Assembly: GCF_949987535.1 (NCBI RefSeq)
Contig: NC_080072.1
Span: forward strand, 56,768,460 to 56,832,459
DNA: 64,000 bases
Source of the DNA: Balaenoptera acutorostrata
Lineage: Eukaryota; Chordata; Mammalia; Artiodactyla; Balaenopteridae
Direction of reading: 5' to 3'
The stretch's first letter is position 1. Every line of letters starts with the position of its first letter. The position numbers were made by a program, and so were the translations under genes. The notes under the pieces were generated by a model. It made no database searches. It saw only the letters and a list, made by a program, of their open reading frames with translations, and was not told the DNA's origin. This document shows, in pieces, positions 46,766 to 58,565 of this stretch.

Positions 46766-48841
46766 TTTTATCAATAATGATTATTTGTGTAAGTAATACC
46801 TAAATGAAGGGAAATATACTTAAGCTAGTAGAAGATTTTTTAAAATGCTTGGGATGTAATAGTGAATGTTTGTCATGACAATTCTCAGAGAAAATATACA
46901 TAAAACTTCACTAAAGTTGGTTGTGTGTCTTGTATAATTTCTGTCTTCTTTTAATATGTGGGAATCAAGCTTTTTGATGTTAACCCAGGACAAGGTTAAA
47001 TGTTCTGTGGGGCTGTTAGACCTCTCCAATTGTAGGACTCCCCAAACCCTTAGAAAACAATATCTGCTTATAAAGAGTCTGAAAAAATAGCATATTTCCT
47101 AGGAAACAGCCTTCTAAGGATATTGATTCCATCACCAGGAATTGAATAATTTGAGGTAATTATCAAAAATTTGTCTTTCACTTTGGCTGATACAATAAAT
47201 ACATAATTTATTATAGTATTATAAATAACATAGCCCAAGCCCTTGGCATACAACATCACAGTTTAAATTCTTTAGCCTGAGTAAATATAGAAAATAAAAA
47301 AGCACTAAATTTACTTTTAACCAACTAGCACCATTGTTAACACTTTGTGTTGTAGCTCCATTGGGTGGCTGATGTTTATTAAATGCAATTACAAGGACTT
47401 GCATTGGACTTGGTTTTGTGGCAGTGGATGGTACTTGAAATGCAGTGTTTCAGGAAAATTAATTTATCAATGCCATTAACTGTACATTTTCAACAACACT
47501 GAGAGAGAAGAAATGAGTATGACACACAGATTTGCTTACTAAGCCCTGGATACAAGATAACCATTCATTCAGCAAGCTTATGCTGTGTGTTCATAAAACA
47601 CCAATCCTGCTCTCAAGATATTCACAGTATAGTAAGGGAGATAAGACAGACAGACAGACAAATAAAACATGATATAAGTTCCAAGACAGTGGTCATTGAA
47701 AAGTGACCTTCTTAGAGTTGGACTACCGTAACAATAAGATACAATTTGCGGAAAACTTCAAATGCATTATTTAATTCAACCTCAGAACACTACATTAAAA
47801 ATGAAAAAATTGAAGCTTGAAAGGATAAATGACATGCCCAATTGTTCAACTAATAGGTAAATGATAAGTGACACCCAACTGTTCAACAATTGATGAACAA
47901 TTCCAGGCAAAAATCTAACCCTGATGCTGGGATTCTTTCCTCAGCTGTATTATTTCCCACTATAAATACCATGCTAGAATAAGAGTATTCAAAGTACTGG
48001 TTAGTAATGAGGTGGGGAGTTTGTACCAGAATATATTTTAACCAACTACTTTCTTCACCAAGAAATCTTGCTATGGAAAGAGAAAAGTCCACTGAACTAA
48101 ACAGTGTGTTTAGTGACACAGCTGATTTAAATTATCTGGTTTTTCTAGAATAATAATAATTAAAGACAAATAGGTGGGTACAATAAGTTACAGAAGATTT
48201 GAGAGAAAGTGAACTACAGTTGCTTTAGTTTATGATAACTGAAAATAATGAATGTGGTAAGAATCAATTAAATGCATTAAAATTTTGACAAAGCTGGTTC
48301 AGAAACAAACTCATTTAAGATTTTTTCAAGTCTTGTGAATCATTCACCAACAAATGTTATATTATTGCAAGATTGTAATTCAGTTTTCTCTTTGTTAAAA
48401 TGACAAAACTGATCTTTTAATATTCAGTCTTTTCCTTAAAATATGGACTAAATCTTTATTTACATTGTGGGTCATCTGCCCAAAATATCTGTCCTATTTT
48501 TCCCCCAAATAACTGTGTACTTTGTGGTAACCTTGGCATGCCTGGTATTATTTTTAAATAAAAACAGAAGTTCCTCACTTCTGAAGGAACTCAAGTTTCC
48601 TTAAAATTATGTTATCTTCTGCTATTTTTATTTTAAAACATTGTATTATCAATCTGCTTAATAGGTAGTAAAACTACAAACATTCATTGTTCTCAAGTAC
48701 TTAATATTCTTAAATGACCAACCCACTACAATAACATTTTTTATATCACCTTTCCAGTATAGGACTCTAAATTCAGAAAAACAGAATGCAGGAGTTAGAG
48801 GTGCTGATCCCCACGCAGTCAAAAATCTGACTATAACTTTA
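46766..48841. other. Mostly unique sequence
   Basis: No gene was recognised. A weak MIR-like piece lies near 47,770-47,940 (aatgaaaaaattgaagcttg, ggataaatgacatgcccaat). A short (GACA)n run lies at 47,646-47,662. The remaining open frames lack motifs. Confidence 0.5.
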
Positions 48842-48981
48842 CAGTCGGTCCTCTTTATCCACAGTTCTGCATCTGCAGATTCAACCAACCACAGATGGTG
48901 CAGTACTTAGTATGCATTTTTAAAAATCTGCATGTAAGTGGACCCATGCAGTTCAAGCCCATGTTGTTCAAGGGTCAACTG
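48842..48981 (+). mobile_element. Tigger/pogo-derived MITE
   Basis: A 140-bp element starting CAGTCGGTCCTCTTTATCC and ending TTCAAGGGTCAACTG, with TA directly outside both ends (48,840-48,841; 48,982-48,983). Internal phrases gcagattcaaccaaccacag and aagtggacccatgcagttca are typical of mammalian Tigger-derived non-autonomous repeats. Confidence 0.85.
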
Positions 48982-49184
48982 TAAAATTACTGAATACTTT
49001 TGTAACCAAATTATGTGCTGTTTCTTAGACAGCAAAATATCAAAGGTTGACTTCTTCATGCTATACACCATATCCTACTTACAAGCAAGAAGGATGCCAG
49101 AAACAATTAGATATGTTTGGTATGCTCTGAATTACTTTTAATCTTGGCAATATTCCTTGTTTAGAAATCTATGGTAAGTATATG

Positions 49185-51455
49185 TTTATCATTATAAGCA
49201 ACAGCCAAATGGTTTTCCAGAGTGGTTGTATCATTTTGCATTCCCACCAGCAATGCATGGGAGTCCAATGGATCCATATTCTCACCAGTTATTGCTATTC
49301 CCATGACTTTCTCTTTTTGAAGTCATTCTATAGGTTTTGCCATAGTATCTCATTGTGGCTTAAATTTGCATTTCCTTAATGATTAATTAAATTGAGCATC
49401 TTTTCATGTGCTTATTTCCCATCCATGTACTTCTTTGGTGAAGTAGCTATTCAAATATTTGGCCATTTTTTAAATGGCCTAATTTCTGATTTTGGGGTGT
49501 TTTTTTTTTTATTCTAGATAAAAGTCCTTTATCAGATATGTGATTTGCAAATATTTTCTCCCAGTCTATGACTTGTCTTTTCACTCTCTTAACAATGTAT
49601 TTCACAGAGCAAGTTTTTCATTTTGATAAGGATCAACTTATCAATTTTTTTCTTTTAAGGATCATGCTTTTGTTGTTCTAAGAACTCTTTACTAATCCAG
49701 GGTCACCACAATTTTCTTCTACACTTTCTACCAGAAGTTTATGCTGAATAATAAAAACAGAAGATTTTATTTTTAAGTGTCAGTTATTCCTTCTCTGATG
49801 CTCTTTCTTTCATGTCGATCCAAGTTTCTGACCTATGTTATTTTCCTTCTCTCTGAAGAACTTCTTTTGATGTTTCTTGCAAGGCAATTAATTCTCTTGG
49901 TGACAAATTATCTCAGTTTTTGTTTGAACAAGTCTTTATTTCTCCTTTAATTTTGAAGAATAATTTTGCTGGATATATAATTTTAGGTCAGTGGGTTTTT
50001 TTCTTTCAACATTATAAATTGTATACTCTTCTTGTTTGCATGGTTTCTGATGAGAAGTCTGATGTAATTCTTATCTTTGCTCCTCTGTAGGTAAGGACTT
50101 TTACCCCTCTCTTTGGATTCTTTTGTCTTTGGTTTTCTGCAGTTTAAATATAGTATGGCTAGGTATAGATCTTTTGGGTATTTATCCTGCTTGGTGTTCT
50201 CTGAGCTTCCTGGATATGTGGTTTGGTTTCTGTCATTAATTTTGGAAAATTTTCTGCCATTAGTACTTCAAATATTTCTTCCGTTCCTTTCACTTTTTCT
50301 TTCTCCATTTGGAATTCCTATCACATGTATGTTATACCTTTTGTAACTATCCCACAATTCTTGGCTATTCTGTCCTGTTCTTTTCTCTTTTTTTTTTTTG
50401 CATTTCAGTGTAGGAAGCTTCTAGTGATACTATCTTCAATATCACTGATTTTTCCTTATCATTTTCCAGTCTACTGATGAATCCATCAAAGGCATTCTTT
50501 ATTTCTGTTAAATGTTTTTGATTTCTAGTGGTTCCATTTGATTCTTTCTTAGAGTTTCCTTCTCTCTGCTTACACTACTTATTTTTTCTTTCATGTTGTC
50601 TACTATTTCCATATTTCTAATATGTTAGAGCCCTTAACATATTAATTATAATTATTTTAAATTCTCTGACATTTCCAAAGTCTGTGTTATATCTGAGTCT
50701 GGTTGTGATGCTTGCTTTGTCTCTTCATACTGTGTTTCTCCTTGTCTTTTAGCATATCTTATAAAACTTTTCTGGAAGTTGGATATGATGTAAACAGTAA
50801 TAGGAACTTAGATAATCATGCTTTTACTGTCAGGTTTTATATTAATCTGGCTAGGACCTGGACTATGTTTAATGTTTGCTATAGCTATAGGTACCAGAGG
50901 ATTCAGTTTCCTTGTTTTATTTTGTGTCCTATCCTATTTCTCTGGGTTCCTTAAGAACTTAAACAGAGTCTGTGTTGCAGCTCTCTCAGTCATAATCCAT
51001 TTTTATTATACAGAAACCCTGTCCATGTAGCGGTAAGGTGCTGAGGAAGGGAAGTATACTATAACCTTATGATTAAGTCTTCGTATTTTTTTAGTGGGTC
51101 TGAGTCTGGGCTATGACTTTCAAAAGCATTTCTTAGTATTTTTTCCCTCTACCTTTACATGACAGAAAGGCTAGAGAGGGCTTGAGTTGACTGATTTCCC
51201 TTCCCATGTATTACATAAGGTTATGGTAATGTGGTTACCTCTGGAGACTAAGCCTTTGTAATGGAGAATACTCTGGATGTATTTCAAAAGGGTTATATTC
51301 TCCTTTCCCTGCTCAAAACAGGAGATGATTTTCTTTTTCTTGATCTTCACTGTAAGAACCTGATGGAGTTCCTGCAGGCAAAACCCACAAAAATGTGGGG
51401 GCCTGTATAAAACTGGGCCCTGAGGAGTTTTTAAGACTCAAACTAGGCTTCAGTC
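49185..51455 (-). mobile_element. Old L1 relic with 3' end, ORF1 and 5' UTR
   Basis: Minus-strand L1M-like debris. It contains the ORF2 3' region (49,185-49,760; gtatcattttgcattcccac), ORF1 (about 49,800-50,620; caaggcaattaattctcttg) and a 5' UTR (about 50,640-51,455; gaacctgatggagttcctgc and ataaaactgggccctgagga). The central ORF2 is missing. The plus-strand open frames here are non-coding. Confidence 0.68.
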
Positions 51456-51459
51456 TGAT

Positions 51460-52972
51460 TGCAGGGAGAGGACTGGGGTTGGCTGCATGAACACAGCCTG
51501 AAGGGGTTAGCGCACCACAGCTAGACGGGAGGGAGTCCGGGAAAGGGTCTGGAGCTGCCGAACAGGCAAGAGACTATTTCTTGCCTCTTTGTTTCCTGGT
51601 GCGCGAGGAGAGGGGATTCAGAGCACTGCCTAAACGAGCTCCAGAGATAGGCGCGAGCCGCGGCTATCAGCGCAGACCCCAGAGACGGGCATGAAATGCT
51701 AAGGCTGCTGCTGCCACCACCGAGAAGCCTGTGTGTGAGCACAGGTCACTATCCACACCGCCCCTCCCGGGAGCCTGTGCAGCCCGCCACTGCCAGGGTC
51801 CCATGATCCAGGGACAATTTCCCCGGGAGAACGCACGGCGCTCCTCAGGCTGCTGTAACGTCACGCCGGCCTCTGCCGCCGCAGGCTCACCCCGCCATCA
51901 GTACCCTTCCCTCCCCCTGGCCTGAGTGAGCCAGAGCCCCGAAACAGCTGCTCCTTTAACCCCGTCCTGTCTGAGCAAAGAACAGAGGCCCTCAGGCGAC
52001 CTACACGCAGAGGCAGGTCCAAATCCAAAGCTGAAACCCAGGAGCTTTGCGAAAAAAGAAGAGAAAAGGAAATTTCTCCCAGAAACCTCAAAAGCAGCAG
52101 ACTAAAGCTCCACAAACAACCTGATGTACCTGCATCTGTGGAATACCTGAATAGACAACGAATCATCCCAAATTGAGGAGGTGGACTTTGGGAGCAAGAC
52201 ATATTATTTTTTCCCCTTTTCCTCCTTTTGTGTGTGTGTATATATATATATGCTTCTGTGTGTGATTTTGTCTGTATAGCTTTGCTTTCACCATTTGTCC
52301 TAGGGTTCTGTCCGTCCGTTTTTTTTTTAATATACTTTAAAATTTTTTTTCTTTTTTTCTTAATAATTATTTTTTATTGTTTTATTTTAATAACTTTATT
52401 TTATTTTATCTTACTTTATTTTATTTTATCCTCTGTCTTTTTTTCCTTTCTATTTTTCTCCCTTTTATTCTGAGCTGTGTGGATGAAAGGCTCTTGGTGC
52501 TCCAGCCAGGCATCAGGGCTGTGACTCTGAGGTGGGAGAGCCAACTTCAGGACACGGGTCCACAAGAGACCTCCCAGCTCCACGTACTACCAAACGATGA
52601 AAATCTCCCAGAGATCTCCATCTCAACGCCAAGACCCAGCTTCACTCAATGACCAGAAAGCTATAGTGCTGGACACCCTATGCCAAACAACTATCAAGAC
52701 AGGAACACAGCCCCATCCATTAGCAGAGAGGCTGCCTAAAATCATAATAAGGCCAGAGACACCCCAAAATACACCACCAGATGTGGACGTGCCCACCAGA
52801 AAGACAAGATCCAGCCTCATGCACCAGAACACAGGCACTAGTCCCCTCCACCAGGAAGCCTACACAACCCACTGAACCAACCTTAGCCACTGGGGACAGA
52901 TACCAAAAACAACAGGAACTACGAACCTGCAGCCTGTGAAAAGGAGACCCCAAACACAGTAAGATAAGCAAA
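51460..52972 (+). promoter_or_regulatory. L1 copy F 5' UTR
   Basis: This region is GC- and CpG-rich at 51,590-51,960, then T-rich at 52,310-52,470, then about 500 bp of mixed sequence before ORF1. It matches copy C in inverse orientation. The 5'-most 480 bp of the copy C promoter region are absent, so full promoter function is doubtful. Confidence 0.75.
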
Positions 52973-53867
52973 ATGAGAAGACAGAAAAACACACAGCAGA
53001 TGAAGGAGCAAGGTAAAAACACACCAGACCTAACAAATGAAGAGGAAGTAGGCAAGTCTACCTGAAAAAGAATTCAGAATAATGATAGTAAAGATGATCC
53101 AAAATCTTGGAAATAGAATAGACAACATGCAAGAAACATTTAACAAGGACCTAGAAGAACTAAAGAGGAAACAAGCAACAATGAACAACACAATAAATGA
53201 AATTTCAGATTCTCTAGAAGGAATCAATAGCAGAATAACTGAGGCAGAAGAACGGATAAGTGACCTGGAAGATAAAATAGTGGAAATAACTACTCCAGAG
53301 CAGAATAAAGAAAAAAGAATGAAAAGAACTGAGGACAGTCTCAGAGACCTCTGGGACAATATTAAACACACCAACATTCGAATTATAGGGGTCCCAGAAG
53401 AAGAAGAGAAAAAGAAAGGGACTGAGAAAATATTTGAAGAGATTATAGTTGAAAACTTCCCTAATATGGGAAAGGAAATAGTTAATCAAGTCCTAGAAGC
53501 ACAGAGAGTCCCATACAGGATAAATCCAAGGAGAAACATGCCAAGACACATATTAATCAAACTATCAAAAATTAAATATAAAGAAAACATATTAAAGGCA
53601 GCAAGGGAAAAACAACAAATAACACACAAGGGAATTCCCATAAGGTTAACAGCTGATCTTGCAGCAGAAACTCTGCAAGCCAGAAGGGAGTGGCAGAACA
53701 TATTTAAAGTGATGAAGGAGAAAAACCTACAACCAAGATTACTCTACCCAGCAAGGATCTCATTTAGATTTGATAGAGAAATTAAAACTTTTAAAGACAA
53801 GCAAAAGCTGAGAGACTTCAGTACCACCAAACCAGCTTTACAACAAATGCTAAAGGAAAGTCTCTAG
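52973..53867 (+). pseudogene. L1 copy F ORF1, one frameshift
   Basis: ORF1 encodes the L1 RNA-binding chaperone that trimerises through a coiled coil. The start is the ATG at 52,973 (MRRQKNTQQMKEQGKNTP). Near 53,053 the text reads GGCAAGTCTACCTGAA where copy C implies GGCAGTCTACC, so one extra A shifts the frame into a stop. From 53,082 the correct frame is open for 261 codons: MIVKMIQNLGNRIDN, a heptad-rich coiled-coil part to about residue 90, an RRM-like part with IRIIGVPEEEEK, and a basic C-terminal part ending QQMLKESL. Apart from that one base the protein looks complete. Confidence 0.92.
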
Positions 53868-53925
53868 GCAAGAAACACTAGAGAAGGAAAACACCTACAA
53901 TAACAAACCCAAAACATTTAAGAAA

Positions 53926-56900
53926 ATGGGAATAGGAACATACATATCGATAATTACCTTAAATGTAAATGGATTAAATGCTCCCACCAAAAGACACAGA
54001 CAGCCTGAATGGATACAAAAACAAGACCCGTATATATGCTGTCTACAAGAGACCCACTTCAGACCTAGGGACACATACAGACTGAAAGTGAGGGGGTGGA
54101 AAAAGATATTCCATGCAAATGGAAAACAAAAGAAAGCTGGAGTAGCAATTCTCATATCAGACAAAATAGACTTTAAAATAAAGACTATTACAAGAGACAA
54201 AGAAGGACATTATAAAATGATCAAGGGATCAATTCAAGAAGAAGATATAACAACTGTAAATATTTATGCACCCAACACAGGAGCACCTCAATATATAAGG
54301 CAAATGGTAACAGCCATAAAAGGGGAAATCGACAGTAACACAATCATAGTAGGGGACTTTAACACCCCACTTTCACCAATGGACAGATCATCCAAAATGA
54401 AAATAAATAAGGAAACACAAGCTTTAAATGATACATTAAACAACATGGACTTAATTGATATTTATAGGACATTCCACCCAAAAACAACAGAATTCACATT
54501 TTTCTCAAGTGCTCATGGAACATTCTCCAGGATAGATCATATCTTGGGTCACAAATCAAGCCTTGGTAAATTTAAGAAAATTGAAATCGTATCAAGTATC
54601 TTTTCCGACCACAACACTATGAGACTAGATATCAATTACAGGAAAAGACCTGTAAAAAATACAAACACATGGAGGCTACACAATACAGTACTTAATAACG
54701 AAGTGATCACTGAAGAAATCAAAGGGGAAATCAAAAAATACCTAGAAACAAATGACAATGGAGACACGACGATCCAAAACGTATGGGATGCAGTAAAAGC
54801 AGTTCTAAGAGGGAAGTTTATAGCAATACAAGCTTATCTCAAAAAACAGGAAACATCTCGAATAAACAACCTAACCTTGCACCTAAAGCAATTAGAGAAA
54901 GAAGAACAAAAACACCCCAAAGATAGCAGAATGAAAGAAATCTTAAAGATCAGATCAGAAATAAATGAAAAAGAAATGAAGGAAACAATAGCAAAGATCA
55001 ATAAAACTAAAAGCTGGTTCTTTGAGAAGATAAACAAAATTGATAAACCATTAGCCAGACTCATCAAGAAAAAAAGAGAGAAGACTCAAATCAATAGAAT
55101 TAGAAATGAAAAAGGAGAAGTAACCACTGACACTGCAGAAATACAAACGATCATGAGAGATTACTACAAGCAACTCTATGCCAATAAAACGGACAACCTG
55201 GAAGAAATGGACAGATTCTTAGAAATGCACAACCTGCCAAGACCGAACCAGGAAGAAATAGAAAATATGAACAGATCAATCACAAGCACTGAAATTGAAA
55301 CTGTGATTAAAAATCTTCCAACAAACAAAAGCCCAGGACTAGATGGCTTCACAGGCGAATTCTATCAAACATTTAGAGAAGAGCTAACACCTATCCTTCT
55401 CAAACTCTTCCAAAATATTGCAGAGGGAGGAACACTCCCCAACTCATTCTATGAGGCCACCATCAACCTGATACCAAAACCAGACAAAGATGTCACAAAG
55501 AAAGAAAACTACAGGCAAATATCACTGATGAACATAGATGCAAAAATCCTCAACAAAATACGAGCAAACAGAATCCAACAGCACATTAAAAGGATCATAC
55601 ACCATGATCAAGTGGGGTTTATCCCAGGAATGCAAGGATTCTTCAATATACGCAAATCAATCAATGTGATACACCATATTAACAAATTGAAGGAGAAAAA
55701 CCATATGATCATCTCAATAGATGCAGAGAAAGCTTTCGACAAAATTCAACACCCATTTATGATAAAAGCCCTGCAGAAAGTAGGCATAGAGGGAACTTTC
55801 CTCAACATAATAAAGGCCATATATGACAAACCCACAGCCAACATTGTCCTCAATGGTGAAAAACTGAAACCATTTCCACTAAGATCAGGAACAAGACAAG
55901 GTTGCCCACTCTCACCACTATTATTCAACATAGTTCTGGAAGTCCTAGCCACAGCAATCAGAGAAGACAAAGAAATAAAAGGAATCCAAATCGGAAAAGA
56001 AGAAGTAAAGCTGTCACTATTTGCAGATGACATGATACTATACATAGAGAATCCTAAAGATGCTACCAGAAAACTCCTAGAGCTAATCAATGAATTTGGT
56101 AAAGTAGCAGGATACAAAATTAATGCACAGAAATCTCTTGCATTCCTATACACTAATGACGAAAAATATGAAAGTGAAATTAAGAAAACACTCCCATTTA
56201 CCATTGCAACAAAAAGAATAAAATATCTAGGAATAAACCTACCTAAGGAGACAAAAGACCTGTATGCAGAAAATTATAAGACACTGATGAAAGAAATTAA
56301 AGATGATACAAATAGATGGAGAGATATACCATGTTCCTGGATTGGAAGAATCAACATTGTGAAAATGACTCTACTTCCCAAAGCAATCTACAGATTCAAC
56401 GCAATTCCTATCAAACTACCAATGGCATTTTTCACAGAACTAGAACAAAAAACTTCACAATTTGTATGGAAACACAAAGGACCCCGAATAGCCAAAGCAA
56501 TCTTGAGAACGAAAAATGGAGCTGGGGGAATCAGGCTCCCTGACTTCAGACTATACTACAAAGCTACAGTAATCAAAACAGTATGGTACTGGCACAAAAA
56601 CAGAAACATAGATCAATGGAACAGGATAGAAAGCCCACAGATAAACCCACGCACATATGGTCACCTTATCTTTGATAAAGGAGGCAAGCATATACAGTGG
56701 AGAAAAGACAGCCTCTTCAATAAGTGGTGCTGGGAGAACTGGACAGGTACATGTAAAAGTATGAAATTAGAACACTCCCTAACACCATACACAAAAATAA
56801 ACTCAAAATGGATTAAAGACCTAAATATAAGGCCTGGCACTATCAAACTCTTAGAGGAAAACATAGGCAGAACACTCTATGACATAAATCACAGCAAGAT

Positions 56901-57033
56901 CCTTTTTGACCCACCTCCTAGAGTAACGGAAATAAAACCAAAAAAAACCAAATGGGACCTAATGAAACTTAAAAGCTTTTGCACAGCAAAGGAAACCATA
57001 AACAAGATGAAAAGACAACCCTCAGAATGGTAG
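53926..57033 (+). CDS. L1 copy F ORF2, 1,035 open codons (EN and RT)
   Basis: The L1 ORF2 protein nicks target DNA and reverse-transcribes L1 RNA. The frame opens 58 nt after ORF1 with [20 protein letters not shown]. The endonuclease domain (residues 1-235) keeps N13, E42 (QETHF), D144 (GDFN) and the SDH triad at 227-229. The RT domain keeps [14 protein letters not shown] (about 466-480), the [12 protein letters not shown] block and FADD at 699-702 (D701, D702), one residue short of human L1 numbering. The frame ends at TAG 57,031-57,033, where relatives have Glu (PSEW|EKIF). The expected protein is about 1,270-1,280 residues, so some 240 C-terminal residues, including the Cys-rich region, are cut off. 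It is a transposon gene, not a host gene. Confidence 0.93.
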   Translation: MGIGTYISIITLNVNGLNAPTKRHRQPEWIQKQDPYICCLQETHFRPRDTYRLKVRGWKKIFHANGKQKKAGVAILISDKIDFKIKTITRDKEGHYKMIKGSIQEEDITTVNIYAPNTGAPQYIRQMVTAIKGEIDSNTIIVGDFNTPLSPMDRSSKMKINKETQALNDTLNNMDLIDIYRTFHPKTTEFTFFSSAHGTFSRIDHILGHKSSLGKFKKIEIVSSIFSDHNTMRLDINYRKRPVKNTNTWRLHNTVLNNEVITEEIKGEIKKYLETNDNGDTTIQNVWDAVKAVLRGKFIAIQAYLKKQETSRINNLTLHLKQLEKEEQKHPKDSRMKEILKIRSEINEKEMKETIAKINKTKSWFFEKINKIDKPLARLIKKKREKTQINRIRNEKGEVTTDTAEIQTIMRDYYKQLYANKTDNLEEMDRFLEMHNLPRPNQEEIENMNRSITSTEIETVIKNLPTNKSPGLDGFTGEFYQTFREELTPILLKLFQNIAEGGTLPNSFYEATINLIPKPDKDVTKKENYRQISLMNIDAKILNKIRANRIQQHIKRIIHHDQVGFIPGMQGFFNIRKSINVIHHINKLKEKNHMIISIDAEKAFDKIQHPFMIKALQKVGIEGTFLNIIKAIYDKPTANIVLNGEKLKPFPLRSGTRQGCPLSPLLFNIVLEVLATAIREDKEIKGIQIGKEEVKLSLFADDMILYIENPKDATRKLLELINEFGKVAGYKINAQKSLAFLYTNDEKYESEIKKTLPFTIATKRIKYLGINLPKETKDLYAENYKTLMKEIKDDTNRWRDIPCSWIGRINIVKMTLLPKAIYRFNAIPIKLPMAFFTELEQKTSQFVWKHKGPRIAKAILRTKNGAGGIRLPDFRLYYKATVIKTVWYWHKNRNIDQWNRIESPQINPRTYGHLIFDKGGKHIQWRKDSLFNKWCWENWTGTCKSMKLEHSLTPYTKINSKWIKDLNIRPGTIKLLEENIGRTLYDINHSKILFDPPPRVTEIKPKKTKWDLMKLKSFCTAKETINKMKRQPSEW

Positions 57034-57735
57034 AAAATATTTGCAAATGAAGCAACTGACAAAGAATTAATCTCCAAAATATACAAGCAGCACATGCAGC
57101 TCAATATCAAAAAAATAAACAACCTAATCCAAAAATGGGCAGAAGACCTAAATAGACATTTCTTCAAAGAAGATATACAGATTGCCAACAAACACATGAA
57201 AGGATGCTCAACATCACTAATCATTAGAGAAATGCAAATCAAAACTACAATGAAGTATCACCTCACACCAGTCAGAATGGCCATCATCAAAAATCTACAA
57301 ACAATAAATGCTGGAGAGGGTGTCGAGAAAGGGAACCCTCTTGCACTGTTGGTGGGAATGTAAATTGATACAGGCACTCTGGAGAACAGTATGGAGGTTC
57401 CTTAAAAAACTAAAAATAGAACTACCATATGATCCAGCAATCCCACTACTGAACATATACCCTGAGAAAACCATAATTCAAAAAAAGTCATGTACCACAA
57501 TTTTCACTGAAGCACTATTTACAATAGCCAGGACATGGAAGCAATGTCCATAGACAGATGAATGGATAAAGAAGAAGTGGCACATATGTACAATGGAATA
57601 TTACTCAGCCATAAAAAGTAATAAAACTGAGCTATTTGTAGTGAGGTGGATGGACCTAAAGTCTGTCATACAGAGTGAAGTAAGTCAGAAAGAGGAAACC
57701 AAATACCATATGCTAATGCACATATATGGAATCTA
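57034..57735 (+). pseudogene. L1 copy F ORF2 C-terminal remnant
   Basis: After the stop, the same frame stays open to 57,363 and reads [15 protein letters not shown] then [20 protein letters not shown]. Near 57,300-57,325 the conserved text changes frame: the Cys-rich block [20 protein letters not shown] is read one frame over (57,308-57,553). A second stop follows at WKQCP, where relatives read KCPSTDEW and six bases are missing. The last part, tggaatattactcagccata (57,593), is also broken. It would not make a functional C-terminus. Confidence 0.88.
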
Positions 57736-57948
57736 AAAAAATGGTACTGATGAACCTAGTGGCAGGGCAGGAATAAAGACACAGACGTAGAGAACAGACT
57801 TGAGGACACAGAGGGGGAAGGGGAAGGTGGGATGAAGTGAGAGAGTAGCATTGACATATATACACTACCAAATGTAAAATGGATGGCAGAGCGGCAAGCT
57901 GCTGCATAGCACGGGGAGATCAGCTTGATGCTTTGTGACAACCTAGAT

Positions 57949-58000
57949 GGGTGGGATAGGGAGGGAGGGAGGGAGCCTCAAGAGGGAGGGGATATGGGGA
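57949..58000 (+). repeat. G-rich tract in L1 3' UTR
   Basis: Runs GGGTGGGATAGGGAGGGAGG continuing with further GGG runs. The same tract appears reversed in copy C at 18,543-18,570. A polypurine, G-quadruplex-capable tract is a known feature of mammalian L1 3' UTRs. Confidence 0.85.
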
Positions 58001-58097
58001 TATATGTATACATACAGCTGATTCACTTTGTTGTATAGCAGAAACTAACACAACATTGTAAAGCAATTATACTCCAATAAAAATATTTTTAAAAAAA

Positions 58098-58311
58098 CAG
58101 CATGGTACTGGGAGAAAAACAAATATATAGATCAATGGATCAGAATAGAGAGCCCAGAAATAAACCCACGCATATATATCGAAAGAAAAGGAAAACGCTC
58201 TTTTGAAAAGATACATGCACCCCAATGTTCATAGCAGCATTATTTATAGTATCCAAGATATGGAAGCAACCTAAATGTCCATCAACAGATGAATGGATAA
58301 AGAAGATTTGG

Positions 58312-58369
<58 letters not shown>

Positions 58370-58565
58370 GGTATACTCTTCAATGTGGTATATTGGTATA
58401 TATAATGGTATGCTCTTCAGCCATATAAAAAGAATTAAATCTTGCCATGTGCAACAACAAGAATGGACTTGGAGGGTATTACACTAAGTGAAATAAGTCA
58501 TACAGATAAAGACATCTAGTGTATATTTTCACTTATATGTGGAATCTAAAAAGTGAAACAAACAA
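58098..58565 (+). mobile_element. Old L1 ORF2 3' fragment with microsatellite
   Basis: Plus-strand L1 text directly after copy F: cagcatggtactgggagaaa, ttcatagcagcattatttat and acagatgaatggataaagaa. A compound (TA)n(CA)n repeat occupies 58,311-58,368. It ends near gtggaatctaaaaagtgaaa. Confidence 0.75.
58311..58368 (+). repeat. (TA)n(CA)n compound microsatellite
   Basis: About 12 TA units followed by about 16 CA units. It is likely length-polymorphic, and open frames across it are artefacts. Confidence 0.96.

Larger units (their letters stand above)
51460..58097 (+). mobile_element. Young L1 (copy F), almost full length
   Basis: A plus-strand L1 of the same type as copy C. Its 5' UTR starts at tgcagggagaggactggggt, which corresponds to about 480 bp inside the copy C 5' end, so it is slightly 5'-truncated. 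ORF1 (52,973), ORF2 (53,926) and a 3' UTR with a G-rich tract follow, ending at ccaataaaaatatttttaaa. The coding parts are much better kept than in any other copy here. I could not find a target duplication, and the right flank begins at once with older L1 ORF2 text. Confidence 0.95.

Noticed and set aside
51590..51960. CpG-rich stretch, considered as a host CpG-island promoter
   Set aside because: It is the L1 5' UTR, matched by the inverted copy at 24.7-25.2 kb.
52228..52473. Hydrophobic 81-codon frame, possible membrane peptide
   Set aside because: It comes from the T-rich part of an L1 5' UTR. Phe/Leu richness follows from base composition.
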